Shown here in pieces: positions 1 through 8,328 of a stretch of 64,000 nt of DNA (position 1 is the stretch's first letter; each line of letters starts with the position of its first letter). Under the pieces are notes generated by a model. It was not told the origin of the DNA and did no database searches. It saw only the letters and a list, made by a program, of their open reading frames with translations. The position numbers and the translations under genes are program-made. The stretch is from positions 372,001 to 436,000 of the forward strand of contig DASYYH010000011.1 in the NCBI GenBank assembly GCA_035934015.1. Direction: 5' to 3'. The DNA is from Candidatus Acidiferrales bacterium. Its GTDB lineage: Bacteria > Acidobacteriota > Terriglobia > Acidiferrales > UBA7541.

Positions 1-1275
1 GGCAGGATTATACCTGAGGATGTCGCCGTTCGGCCTGACCTTCTCGAGGACGCCTTCTAGCTTAGGTCCACTCAGGAAGTCTTTTGCGAGCGCTTCGTAC
101 TCGCCTTCGCTTTTAGCTCCAAATTCAGCGCCGTGTTTCTCAAAGTGCGCGGCGAGGCTTGAATCGTCGGCGAAGCCCGCTTCAGCTGCCTCACCTGCAG
201 TGCCAACGCTCTCCCCCACGGTTTCAGCGGTGGCTTCTGCCACATCGCCCGCCACTTCCTCAGGTCCTGCGGCACCATCAGTCGCAGCCATAATCATAAC
301 TTGGACGACAACTTCGGTTTTGTGGTGTGTCAACCAGTTCCAAGTGCGCTTCCAGAAACCGGGCTTCTTCTGCTCCTTCGCTTTTTGTTGGTCAGATTGT
401 ACGTTCGCATTTGCGCCTGCAGCCTGTTGCGAATTAGAAAGCTGCTGCCCGTCGCCTGTGTTCGACGGCGCAGGAGGCCCGTCACCTTCCCGAGCCGCCT
501 CGGTTTGCGTACTTCCTGCGCAAAAATCGACCCAGCACAACCCCTCAGTTCCCGACAAATGCCCATCGAGATCCGCAAACGTTTCCGGGTTGTCGCTGAC
601 CATGGCGTAGAGGTTCAGCGTCTGAGGATTGGTCAGGTTCGCATACGGCACCGCTTCGGGAACACTCGACCAGTCCGCCGAAATGAACCGCCCAATCGTC
701 GAATCGTTGTAGCGCGCACCAAAATTGTCCAACCCCGTCTCTTCGTCGCGTTCCTTCCCCATGAATTTGAACGCCGGATCGTAGCTGTCCTTGAACTGAT
801 GCGCTCGCCCAAACGGATAGTAGTCCGAGTCAAATCCCTGACTCACTGTTCCCGAAGAGGATACTTCCTCCAGCTTGCTCGTCGATCCCAGATGATCGTC
901 AAAGAACCCCAGCACCGTCGATGTAGGCGTGTACACCGAAATGCGCGCGCCATCGAAAAAGATATAATCCCGCAGCATCCCGCCCGTCAGATTGGTTTCT
1001 TCCAAAGGAGCGCTGTTCAGGCCATACCAATACAGCGTGCCGCTGGATTTTTCGACGCGGTTGCCGTCGCCATCGTAGGTGTATGTCACCCCCGCCGCCG
1101 ATTTGATTTCACTCTCGGCGTTATAGCCGTAGGTGTTGGTCCCGTCGGTCAGCATGTTGCCCGCCGCGTCGTATGCCGCGCCGGTGAACGAAAGCTGATC
1201 CTTCGTTGTGGCAGAGACGCTCAGATTTTGTTCGGCCAAGCGAAAGATACTGAGCAAAACCGCACCCTTAAACAT
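1..1275 (-). pseudogene. RHS-repeat protein C-terminal tip with toxin-like end (partial, 5'-truncated)
   Basis: On the minus strand the frame is open from a TGA near 1365 to the window edge, so the 3' end lies outside the window. It reads YD-repeat sequence, then an RHS core end (YYPFGRAHQF, KFMGKERDEETGLDNFGARY, IGRFISADW, NPQTLNLYAMV, DNPETFADLDGH), a Q/K-rich linker, an Ala/Gly-rich stretch and a variable end containing HFEKHGAEF and RPNGDILRYNP. In RHS polymorphic toxins the conserved core forms a cocoon and the variable tip is the effector. The KHG...RPNGD...RY pattern resembles small nuclease-like tips, which is my inference. Only about 425 codons precede the edge and most of the YD repeats are missing. 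The first ATG (1275) lies inside a palindrome, so this is probably a displaced orphan tip rather than an independently expressed full gene. Confidence 0.75.
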
Positions 1276-1292
1276 TGAAGGGTGCGCCACCC
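1261..1292. repeat. Hairpin repeat at the 5' end of the second RHS tip
   Basis: CGCACCCTT (1261-1269) pairs perfectly with AAGGGTGCG (1278-1286), separated by an 8-nt loop. The 25 nt at 1268-1292 match 3656-3680, beside the other RHS tip, at 21 of 25 positions. The element sits exactly where RHS homology ends. Confidence 0.7.
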
Positions 1293-1393
1293 ACTTCGCA
1301 AAATCCCGTTGAACGTATCGCGTAGCCTGCGCGACCCGCCTGGTACAAAAACTCCGGGGCGCTCACCCGGGGCAGGTCGTGATCTTTCCCGCT

Positions 1394-2209
1394 CTAGCCT
1401 TGATTGGCTAACTTGCTGTACTTCGCGGCTTCGTCGTACTGCCCGAGAGCATGGCAGGTAGCCGCGAGCCATTCATAGATGTTTCTGCGAGACGGATCCC
1501 TCTCCTCTTTCAAGGATAGGCAAGTTTCAAACTCCTGTCTTGCCCATCCGTGCGACTCCTGCTCGAAGTAAATGATTCCCAACCTATAGTGTGTTCTCAG
1601 TTCCAATGCACCAGACACACCCAGATCGAGAGCTTCCCTAAACCGTCGTTTTGCCTCGTCCAACTGGCCAAGATCGAGATAACAGAGCCCAAGGGAATAA
1701 GAAACCCAGTCCCATGCCGGCTCATAGGAAGCGGCCGCTTCGAGAATTGGACGTGCCTCGGCTGAACGATTCAATTGCACTAACAAGATTCCACGGAGGC
1801 TTTGAAGGTTCTCGTAGGTGTCCTTTGCCTCTAGCTCTTGCAACGTGTCTGCACAATGCGATAGAAGCCCCTCGACACGTCTGAGTGCCTCTTCGCCACG
1901 GAGTTGGTCAAACAACAAGCGCGATTCGTGAAAGCCAAGAAACACATAGGTTGGACTGCACTCAGGAACGAGCGGATAAGCTTGCTTCAACGCCCCCCAA
2001 GCCTCCTCGAAACGTCCCATCAATCTGAGACAGACGACCTCGTTTGCAAGCAAGGTAGCTTTTTCGTTGGGGTCCGACGCGAAATGTGTCAGCTTGCGTA
2101 TCTCGTCGAGAGCTTCGGCGACGTGACCTGAATCTCTCATTGCAACGGCAAGGTTGTAACGATCCCAATTGACTTCACCGCTTGGAACTGTTCCTTGATT
2201 CTCAGGCAT
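1394..2209 (-). CDS. TPR-repeat protein between the two RHS tips
   Basis: A 271-aa soluble protein built of tetratricopeptide-type helical pairs. Recognisable repeats include NLAVAMRDSGHVAEALDEI, YSLGLCYLDLGQLDEAKRRF, YRLGIIYFEQESHGWARQEF and EWLAATCHALGQYDEAAKYS. No signal peptide or membrane segment is visible. TPR domains bind proteins, and no enzyme motif is seen. It lies 69 nt downstream of one RHS tip and upstream of the next, all on the minus strand. That is the position usually held by an immunity or adaptor gene in RHS arrays, but the immunity role is inferred from position only. The ATG at 2209 follows a weak AGAAAG-like purine stretch. Confidence 0.7.
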   Translation of the reverse strand: MPENQGTVPSGEVNWDRYNLAVAMRDSGHVAEALDEIRKLTHFASDPNEKATLLANEVVCLRLMGRFEEAWGALKQAYPLVPECSPTYVFLGFHESRLLFDQLRGEEALRRVEGLLSHCADTLQELEAKDTYENLQSLRGILLVQLNRSAEARPILEAAASYEPAWDWVSYSLGLCYLDLGQLDEAKRRFREALDLGVSGALELRTHYRLGIIYFEQESHGWARQEFETCLSLKEERDPSRRNIYEWLAATCHALGQYDEAAKYSKLANQG

Positions 2210-3155
2210 ATCTTTTCTTTCTATTATTCTGCTTTGCGGACTCTGAGCAAGAATACTCTCCGAAGACCGGCCTGTGCCCTAGGACATGCATGGCGGTGCA
2301 CCCGGTCCACTGTTACACGGCGGCCTCACCATGACCGGAACCACCAATCTTCCGGCAAAATTGGCAACGGCAGTGGCGAATCGTGCGATGAATAACGTAA
2401 TCCTCTCGAACCTTGTAAGCTCTTCGACGGGTTTCTCACCAAGTATCTTTGGGGCCGGTCGATTGATTTTCCGAAGTTCCGGTTTCGTTTCTTCTTGAGG
2501 TCGGAACGTTTTCTGTTTTGCGGCGTTCCCTGCGGGATTTGCCGCAGGTGGAAGCCTTCCCGGAATGTTTGTACTCGAGGAGGGCTGATTCTGCTGTCCG
2601 TTCGACTGTTGCTGGCCAGGCTGCTGTTGATTCTGAACCTGGCCTGCATCTTGGTTCTGATTCGGGTTCTGCTGTTGGGCCGCATTTGCGTCTGCCGCGT
2701 CCTGCGCGGCAGTCGCGCTTGGAGATTGCGGCTGGCTGTCGCCGCTCGTGTTCGAAGCAGGGTCGTTCCCGCCTGTGGTGGCGGCAGGGCTCGGCGCGGT
2801 TTTCGTGCAATCCTCGTTCGAACCGGGCAGCGTCTGCCCGCACGAAACATGTCCGTCGAGATCGGCGAAAGTCTCCGGGTTGTCTCTGACCATGGCGTAG
2901 AGGTTCAACGTCTGCGGATTCGTCAGATTCGCGTATGGCACCGCCTCGGGAACGCTTGACCAGTCCGCCGAAAGCCATCTTCCTAGCCGCGATGTGTAAT
3001 ACCGCGCTCCAAAGTCGTCGTTGCCCGTCTCCGTGTCGCGTTCTTTGCCTTCGAATTTGTAGTTCTGCGTGCAGGTGTTGGTGATGTCGCGCTCCCCGCC
3101 AAACGGATAAAAATCCGCATCGTAACAAACCGACGTCTGCCCCGCCTGGACCGAT

Positions 3156-3229
3156 CTCCCAGGCTCCCCTTGCCGGGGACCTGGGAGCCCTTTCTGCCGC
3201 CCAGGCTCGACTCGCCGTCGACCTGGGAG
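3156..3229. repeat. Two tandem 32-nt palindromes inserted in the RHS frame
   Basis: Units at 3156-3187 and 3198-3229 share an outer stem CCCAGG/CCTGGG. Their inner stems differ in a compensatory way: TCCCC pairs with GGGGA in the first unit and TCGAC with GTCGA in the second. They add a basic Pro/Gly/Arg-rich block to the RHS frame without breaking it. Confidence 0.8.
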
Positions 3230-3465
3230 GCCCCGTTGAGTACGCGAACTCCGCAGCATGTCCTCTTCGTAGTAGTAGATTGTGCCGCTCGTGACGTTGC
3301 GCATGGCCACGCGCTTGCCGCCGAAGAAGACATATTCGTTGGTGATCGTCCCGCTGCTGTTCGACTCGTCGAGGATTTCCGTTCCCGCGCCGCCTGGACT
3401 GAGCGAAGCCGAAGTGTACCAATAAATCGTGCCGCTGGCCTTCTCGACGCGGTTGCCGTCGCCGT

Positions 3466-3512
3466 TCCTTCGGCTGCGCCCGCCACGGCGGGCAAGCTCA
3501 GGATAAACTCCG
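3466..3512. repeat. Palindromic insertion in the RHS frame
   Basis: Read on the minus strand, a segment centred on GCCCGCC-GTGG-CGGGC and flanked by TATCCTGAGC and GCCGAAGGA replaces the TYDGDGNR of the sister tip, adding 14 codons. The flanks resemble dispersed TCCTGAGC...GAAGGA-type repeats common in this kind of genome, which I know from general experience rather than a search. Confidence 0.6.
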
Positions 3513-3615
3513 GTGTACGTCACGCTCGCCGCCGATTTGATTTCGCTTTCGGCGTTGTAGGCGTAGGTGTTGGTCCCGTCGGTCAGCATGTTGCCCACCG
3601 CATAATAAGCGAAAA

Positions 3616-3680
3616 GCCCCACGCTCCCAAACCGAGCATGGGGCACACAGAAAATCTAAACATTAAAGTCTGCGCCACCC
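3616..3680. repeat. Hairpin and conserved box at the 5' end of the first RHS tip
   Basis: GCCCCACGCTC (3616-3626) pairs with GAGCATGGGGC (3634-3644), with one mismatch. Just beyond it, 3656-3680 matches 1268-1292 at 21 of 25 positions. The pair marks the point where RHS homology stops. Confidence 0.65.
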
Positions 3681-3908
3681 GACCAAGGCGCAAAATTTTG
3701 CGGCCGCGACATTGAAATCATTTGAACGATGATTGGGAAAACGGTTATGGGGACGAGCCGAAACGTATATACTGCGCTTTCTCGGAATGGCAAAAAGCGA
3801 ATTCCGGATAAATACGTCTTCGTCCGGACCTCTGCGTGCCGTAGAACAAGCAACAGCGGGTATTCGTCTTCAAGCTCTTGTCCACTCAGCATTGACGAGG
3901 TTTATTGC

Positions 3909-5147
3909 ATGGAAACGGGACGGCGACTTCCCCCGATCTGGTTAATGGGCCTGTCGAATGCTCTATTTGGGCTCACGGGCGGATTCTGTGCTGTCATCAT
4001 TCCTGATCTCTTTGCCGCCCATGGAATTCCTGCCGGCCACATTGCCAGCGTCACCGCGCTCATCCTCTCACCAAGCTTCTGGGCATTCACTATCGCTCCA
4101 ATGCTCGACGTACGGCTCAGCAGGCGAACGTATGCCTTGATTTTCGGTACCATCACGGCTTTTACCGTCGGAATCACTGTTGCTTACTCTAACCGTTCCG
4201 GCCTTGTGGAAGCGGTCATGCTCCCCGGCTTTCTTGCTGCGAGCCTGTACTCGGGCGCGGTTGGCGGTTGGATGGGAAGCCTAATCAGCAAAAAGCAGGA
4301 TGGTGAACTCGGCATCTGGTTTTCGGTAACAACAATCGGCGCAGGCGGTCTGATGATAGCCCTTTCCGGAGAAGTGCTGCAACGGTTCAACGCAACCCTG
4401 TCCGCAATTTTGATAGGGGGAACGATCCTGCTTCCGATGGCATCTTTCCTTGCGATTCCATCGCCACCGGCCGATCGCCGACTGGCAAGCGAGAGCTTCG
4501 GCCGCTTCTGCCGCGAAGTTGCTTCTCTGCTGCGCCGGCGGGAGGTGCAGACTGCACTTCTTCTCTTCCTGCTTCCGGCAGCTTCGTTCGCGCTTACCAA
4601 TATTCTGGGAGGAATGGGAAGAGACTTCTCGGCCAACGAACGAACCGTGAGCCTTTTTGCCGGAATCGGCTCGACAATCGCCGGCATCACCGGCAGCTTT
4701 CTTCTGTTTCCCCTCGTTCGCCGCATGGCACTTCGCCCGATTTACCTGAGCATCGGTATCGTGGGCGCGCTTTTCACGCTCAGCCTGATTGCTCTACCGC
4801 ACACGCCCGGAAGTTTCGCAATCGCGATCACTGGCGAGAACCTCTTTCAGGCGCTGGCATTTTCGGCCAGCAATGCGATCACCTTCGAGGTGATCGGCCC
4901 AAACAATCCATTTGCCGCGACGCTTTTTAGCCTTCTGTTGTCGGCAATCAACCTGCCCATCATCTATATGCAATTTCTTGATGGGCGCGGATACGATCGC
5001 GGCGGTCTGACGGGCAGCTACGTCACGGACGCGAGTCTCAGCATCAGTGCCTGCCTATTGCTCGCCTGGCTTTTATCACGCTGGCGCAGGAACCAGAAGC
5101 CTGCCGGGTCTGTTTCTTTCGCGCCGGTTCCTGATGATGCCGATTGA
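3909..5147 (+). CDS. AmpG/PAT-like MFS permease
   Basis: A 412-aa polytopic membrane protein with about 12 hydrophobic segments. The N-terminal pattern (LPPIWLMGLSNALFGLTGGF, then FWAFTIAPMLD) fits the AmpG/acetyl-CoA transporter branch of the major facilitator superfamily. Family members move muropeptides, acyl-CoA or related compounds; the substrate here cannot be told from sequence. The frame is open from 3729, but the ATG at 3909 has GAGG 8 nt upstream and begins the membrane protein properly. The extra 60 codons are not protein-like. It converges with the metal ATPase, with 30 nt between the stop codons. Confidence 0.75.
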   Translation: METGRRLPPIWLMGLSNALFGLTGGFCAVIIPDLFAAHGIPAGHIASVTALILSPSFWAFTIAPMLDVRLSRRTYALIFGTITAFTVGITVAYSNRSGLVEAVMLPGFLAASLYSGAVGGWMGSLISKKQDGELGIWFSVTTIGAGGLMIALSGEVLQRFNATLSAILIGGTILLPMASFLAIPSPPADRRLASESFGRFCREVASLLRRREVQTALLLFLLPAASFALTNILGGMGRDFSANERTVSLFAGIGSTIAGITGSFLLFPLVRRMALRPIYLSIGIVGALFTLSLIALPHTPGSFAIAITGENLFQALAFSASNAITFEVIGPNNPFAATLFSLLLSAINLPIIYMQFLDGRGYDRGGLTGSYVTDASLSISACLLLAWLLSRWRRNQKPAGSVSFAPVPDDAD

Positions 5148-5177
5148 ATTGATCGGGAGTGCGCGGAGAGAGCCCGT

Positions 5178-7100
5178 TCAGAAATCCGCGAGCGCCTTAA
5201 ATGGCAGAGCGACGCGCACAGCATTCAAGACGGCGAGCAGGTCGATGACCTCCTGCACGATGGCTCCTTCGACAGGAGGAAGGTAGCCAAGCGAAGCAGC
5301 GAGCATGCCGAGCACACTGAGAGCCATGCCGCCGACCGCGCTCTGAAGCGCGATATGCCGCATCCGGCGGCCGATGTGCATCAATTCATCCACTTTGGCA
5401 AGCGAGGTTTCCATCACGACGGCGTCGGCGGCTTCCGCGGTAATGTCGCTGCTCAAGCCAAATGCCACGCCCACAGTTGCCGCCTGCATCGCTGGGGCAT
5501 CGTTGATTCCATCGCCGACAAAAAGAGTTTTCTGGCGCCGAGCTTCCTGGCGAACGATTTCGACCTTTTCTTCGGGACTTTTCGCGGAATGGACGTCCCT
5601 GATTCCGACAAGGTCCGCCAAATAGCGAACCTCGGAATCGCGATCGCCGGAGACGAGCATGACATTATTGATGGCGTGACGCGGTTTCAAATGAGCCAAG
5701 AAAAGGCGGCTCTCCTGGCGCGGCGCGTCGTGGAAGTGAAATGCGGCAGCGAAGTTGCCGTCGAGAAATACCAAACATTCCAGGCCGGGTACAACGGGAG
5801 GGAGACTTACGTTCTGTCGCGCGAGTTTGCTTCGACCTGTTATCAGGATTTCCCGGCCGTTGACGGTGCCGCGGAGACCTTCGCCGGGACGCTCGCTGAT
5901 TTCCGAGGCTGGTTCAGGGGACAGCCCTTCGGCCCGAGCGGCTTCGAGAATGGCCGCAGCGAGCGGATGCTTCGAATAAACCTCCAAACTGGCGACGAGC
6001 TGAAGGACATCCTTACGCAGATAGCCTGGAACGCAGGTGATTTCCCAAAGCGCCGGCCGGCCATAGGTGAGCGTTCCAGTCTTGTCGAAAATCAACGTCC
6101 GGCAGCGATCGATTTCCTCGAGAACACCGGGATTTTTTATGATGATGCCGCGACGCGCGGAGAGTGAAATGGCGCCGATAACGGCAACAGGAATGGCGAT
6201 CAGCAACGGGCAAGGCGTGGCGACAACCAGCACGGCGAGAAAACGATGAGACTCGTGCGTCAGCGCCCATGCAGCAATCGCGAGAAGGAGAGCAATGGGG
6301 GTGTACCACGCGCCGAGCTTATCGCCGAGGCGACGGAGCCGCGGGCGCCTCTGCTCGGTCTCCTGCATGACGCGCATGATGGTTGCGTAGCGCGAATCGA
6401 CCGCGAGCTTTTCGGCGCGAATGGTCAAAGCCGACTGGCCATTGACCGCGCCGGAAATCACCAGAGAGCCGGGTATCTTCGAAATTTCGAACGGTTCACC
6501 GGTCAGGTAAGCTTCGTCCATACTTCCGTGACCCGCGATAACGACTCCGTCCACGGGACAGATTTCGTGGGGGAAAATGATCAAGAGATCGCCTATGGCG
6601 ACATTTTCGAGGGCCACATCGGAGATGCTCGAACCGGATTTGCGGTGAGCCACTGAAGGTATCCGCTTCGCCAAGGAATCGAGGACCGAGGATGCGCGGC
6701 GCGAAGCGAATTGTTCAAGAGCCGTGCCTCCCGAGAGCATCAGGACAACAATGACTCCCACGAGGTATTCACCCAACAGCACAGAAGTGACGATGGAAAT
6801 CCCCGCGAGCAAATCGGAGCCGAATTCGCGGTGCAGAGCTTTCATCGTCAAGGTGAGGACGAGGGGGATTCCACCGAAAAACAAGACGACAAAAAGAGGA
6901 GAAAGATAGGCTGCGGGCGCCGTTTCCAAGACGTAACGCAGAAACAAGTGAAGGAGGATACCAGCAATTGTCAGAGCGGAAATCGCAGACGCGCTTTGCC
7001 AGCGAGCAAACAGCCGCAGCCCTGCTTCGCCGAAATGCGAGCTACTTTCGCCGCTCTTCTTTAGCGCAGGCTTTCGCTCGACGTTTGGTGCCGAAGCCAC
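5178..7100 (-). CDS. Heavy-metal P1B-type ATPase with TPCP metal motif
   Basis: A 640-aa P-type ATPase. It has the actuator TGE (200-202), phosphorylation motif DKTGTLT (339-345), HP dipeptide of the P1B N-domain (KHP, about 376-378) and hinge GDGIND (529-534). The transmembrane metal site reads TPCP (295-298) instead of the CPC typical of Cu, Zn or Cd pumps. No N-terminal CxxC metal-binding domain is present; the N-terminus is a short polar tail. The last membrane segment ends QEVIDLLAVLNAVR. An SPC/TPC-type site has been linked to other metals in P1B-4 pumps, so I leave the cargo open. It lies 27 nt downstream of the universal stress gene and is probably co-transcribed with it. Confidence 0.85.
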   Translation of the reverse strand: MASAPNVERKPALKKSGESSSHFGEAGLRLFARWQSASAISALTIAGILLHLFLRYVLETAPAAYLSPLFVVLFFGGIPLVLTLTMKALHREFGSDLLAGISIVTSVLLGEYLVGVIVVLMLSGGTALEQFASRRASSVLDSLAKRIPSVAHRKSGSSISDVALENVAIGDLLIIFPHEICPVDGVVIAGHGSMDEAYLTGEPFEISKIPGSLVISGAVNGQSALTIRAEKLAVDSRYATIMRVMQETEQRRPRLRRLGDKLGAWYTPIALLLAIAAWALTHESHRFLAVLVVATPCPLLIAIPVAVIGAISLSARRGIIIKNPGVLEEIDRCRTLIFDKTGTLTYGRPALWEITCVPGYLRKDVLQLVASLEVYSKHPLAAAILEAARAEGLSPEPASEISERPGEGLRGTVNGREILITGRSKLARQNVSLPPVVPGLECLVFLDGNFAAAFHFHDAPRQESRLFLAHLKPRHAINNVMLVSGDRDSEVRYLADLVGIRDVHSAKSPEEKVEIVRQEARRQKTLFVGDGINDAPAMQAATVGVAFGLSSDITAEAADAVVMETSLAKVDELMHIGRRMRHIALQSAVGGMALSVLGMLAASLGYLPPVEGAIVQEVIDLLAVLNAVRVALPFKALADF

Positions 7101-7127
7101 GATCTGGCGTTAGTCCTTGCGGCGCCA

Positions 7128-8015
7128 CTATCTGATGACTTCGACGGAGCAATGAGCGTGGAGCGCCACGGATTCGGAAACGCTGCCCATAAGGACGCGG
7201 TCGATACCGTGCCAACCATGAGAACCGAGAACAATCAAGTCCGCGCCCCATTCCTTGGCCACATTGAGGATGACAACGCGAGGATCGCCCTCTGGCGCCG
7301 CATCGCTATCGTCAATTTTCATTCCCGCAGCTTTCAATACATCGCGGGCTTCGGCGACGGCAGTGCGCGCGCGGCTGCGCGCTTCATTCCATACTTCGAC
7401 GAGCAGGCTCTCGGGATAAGCCGGAGAAGAGGACCAGGCTGCCATTTCCGTGCCCAGGGCGAGCAATTCAACCGAACTGACGAGCTTGACTTGACTGCCC
7501 GCAGGCCAGGGACGACTCGCAACAGACTTGACAGCTGCCAGAGAGTACTCAGAACCATCTGACGCAAGAAGGATTTTCATCGGATTGCCCGAAGAGCGAG
7601 GCTTCTTAGGATCGCAGCGGACGATTTCAACGGAACAATGGGCGACGCGAAGCATGGCTTGCGCAACACTGCCGAGGAGGAAGCGCGCTATCGCGCCCTG
7701 ACCATGCGAGCCGGCCATGATCAAGTCGGCTCCCCATTCCTTGGCATAATGCGCAACGGCTTTTCTCGGAAACCCGACGAGGACTTCGGTGCTGATTTCA
7801 CGCCCGGGGCGGGACAGCCTTTCGACAGCGTGCGTGACCAAGGATTGCCCTATGAGCTTGTCTTCTTCAATCAGCGCCGGGAAGGCCGCCATGCCGGTGA
7901 CATCCACGACGTGAACAACACAGAACTCTGTGGCGGGAGGCCAAGGGCGCACTGCCGCCTCACAAATCACGTCTTGCGAAGCGCGCGAAGTATCGATCGC
8001 CAGCAGGATTTTCAT
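7128..8015 (-). CDS. Tandem universal stress protein (two UspA domains)
   Basis: A 295-aa cytoplasmic protein with two UspA folds. Domain 1 starts KILLAIDTS and carries the nucleotide-binding pattern GSHGQGAIARFLLGS. Domain 2 starts KILLASDGSEYS near residue 147 and carries GSHGWHGIDRVLMGS. Both domains keep the G-2x-G-9x-G-S/T ATP-binding motif. The longer frame (to 8108) has no ribosome site, whereas the ATG at 8015 is preceded by GAGAGG with 7 nt spacing. It stands first in a probable operon with the metal ATPase, suggesting a shared stress response. Confidence 0.88.
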   Translation of the reverse strand: MKILLAIDTSRASQDVICEAAVRPWPPATEFCVVHVVDVTGMAAFPALIEEDKLIGQSLVTHAVERLSRPGREISTEVLVGFPRKAVAHYAKEWGADLIMAGSHGQGAIARFLLGSVAQAMLRVAHCSVEIVRCDPKKPRSSGNPMKILLASDGSEYSLAAVKSVASRPWPAGSQVKLVSSVELLALGTEMAAWSSSPAYPESLLVEVWNEARSRARTAVAEARDVLKAAGMKIDDSDAAPEGDPRVVILNVAKEWGADLIVLGSHGWHGIDRVLMGSVSESVALHAHCSVEVIR

Positions 8016-8152
8016 TTTCGCACCTCTCATCGCATCAAAGCGAAGCGTGATGCCTGGCCCCGGGACCCGAATTTTAGCAGAAGTTTGGCAGGAGGACACG
8101 CAAGTCAACAGTGACGGGCGTCACAGGACTATGTGACAGGCGTTCAGAGGAG

Positions 8153-8229
8153 TGGTCGGGGCGTGGAGATTTGAACTCCAGACCTTCTGCGCCCAAGGCA
8201 GACGCGCTACCAGGCTGCGCTACGCCCCG
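8153..8229 (-). tRNA. tRNA-Pro (UGG)
   Basis: A 77-nt cloverleaf on the minus strand including an encoded CCA. The acceptor stem is CGGGGCG/CGCCCCG and the D-arm contains AGCGCAGCCTGGTAGCGC. Anticodon stem TCTGC/GCAGA encloses loop CTTGGGC, giving anticodon TGG. The T-arm contains GAGTTCAAATCTC. Confidence 0.95.
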
Positions 8230-8328
8230 ACGTGAAGCGCGTAATAATTATACTTCACTTGTGGCTGCGGATGCTGTCCCAACCGGATTCACCGCCGGAT
8301 GCATACGGTGGATATTTCGGCATTGGTG

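Larger units (their letters stand above)
2279..3646 (-). pseudogene. RHS-repeat protein C-terminal tip (orphan, with in-frame palindromic insertions)
   Basis: A 455-codon frame with the RHS core signature: NMLTDGTNTYAYNAESEIKS, DGNRVEKASGTIYWY, FYPFGGERD, KFEGKERDTETGNDDFGARY, LGRWLSADW, NPQTLNLYAMV and DNPETFADLDGH. It shares its core almost word for word with the tip at 1-1275 but has a different tail: Q/N-rich, then a basic segment ending in a hydrophobic stretch and PPCMS. No nuclease motif is recognised in the tail. Compared with its neighbour it carries extra in-frame blocks near residues 45-60, 75-85 and 132-165, each coinciding with palindromic DNA. Its ATG lies inside a hairpin repeat and it lacks the usual long YD-repeat region, so it is probably an inactive or recombination-donor tip. 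Confidence 0.75.

Noticed and set aside
301-1278. Plus-strand 325-codon open frame
   Set aside because: It is the reverse shadow of the RHS tip; its product is Arg/Val-rich with no domain, while the minus strand shows clear RHS motifs.
2436-3422. Long alternative minus-strand frames in the RHS gene
   Set aside because: Arg-rich shifted reading of the same gene; the RHS core signatures lie in the 2279-3646 frame.
5355-6167. Plus-strand 270-codon open frame
   Set aside because: Antisense to the metal ATPase, whose DKTGTLT and GDGIND motifs prove the minus-strand gene.
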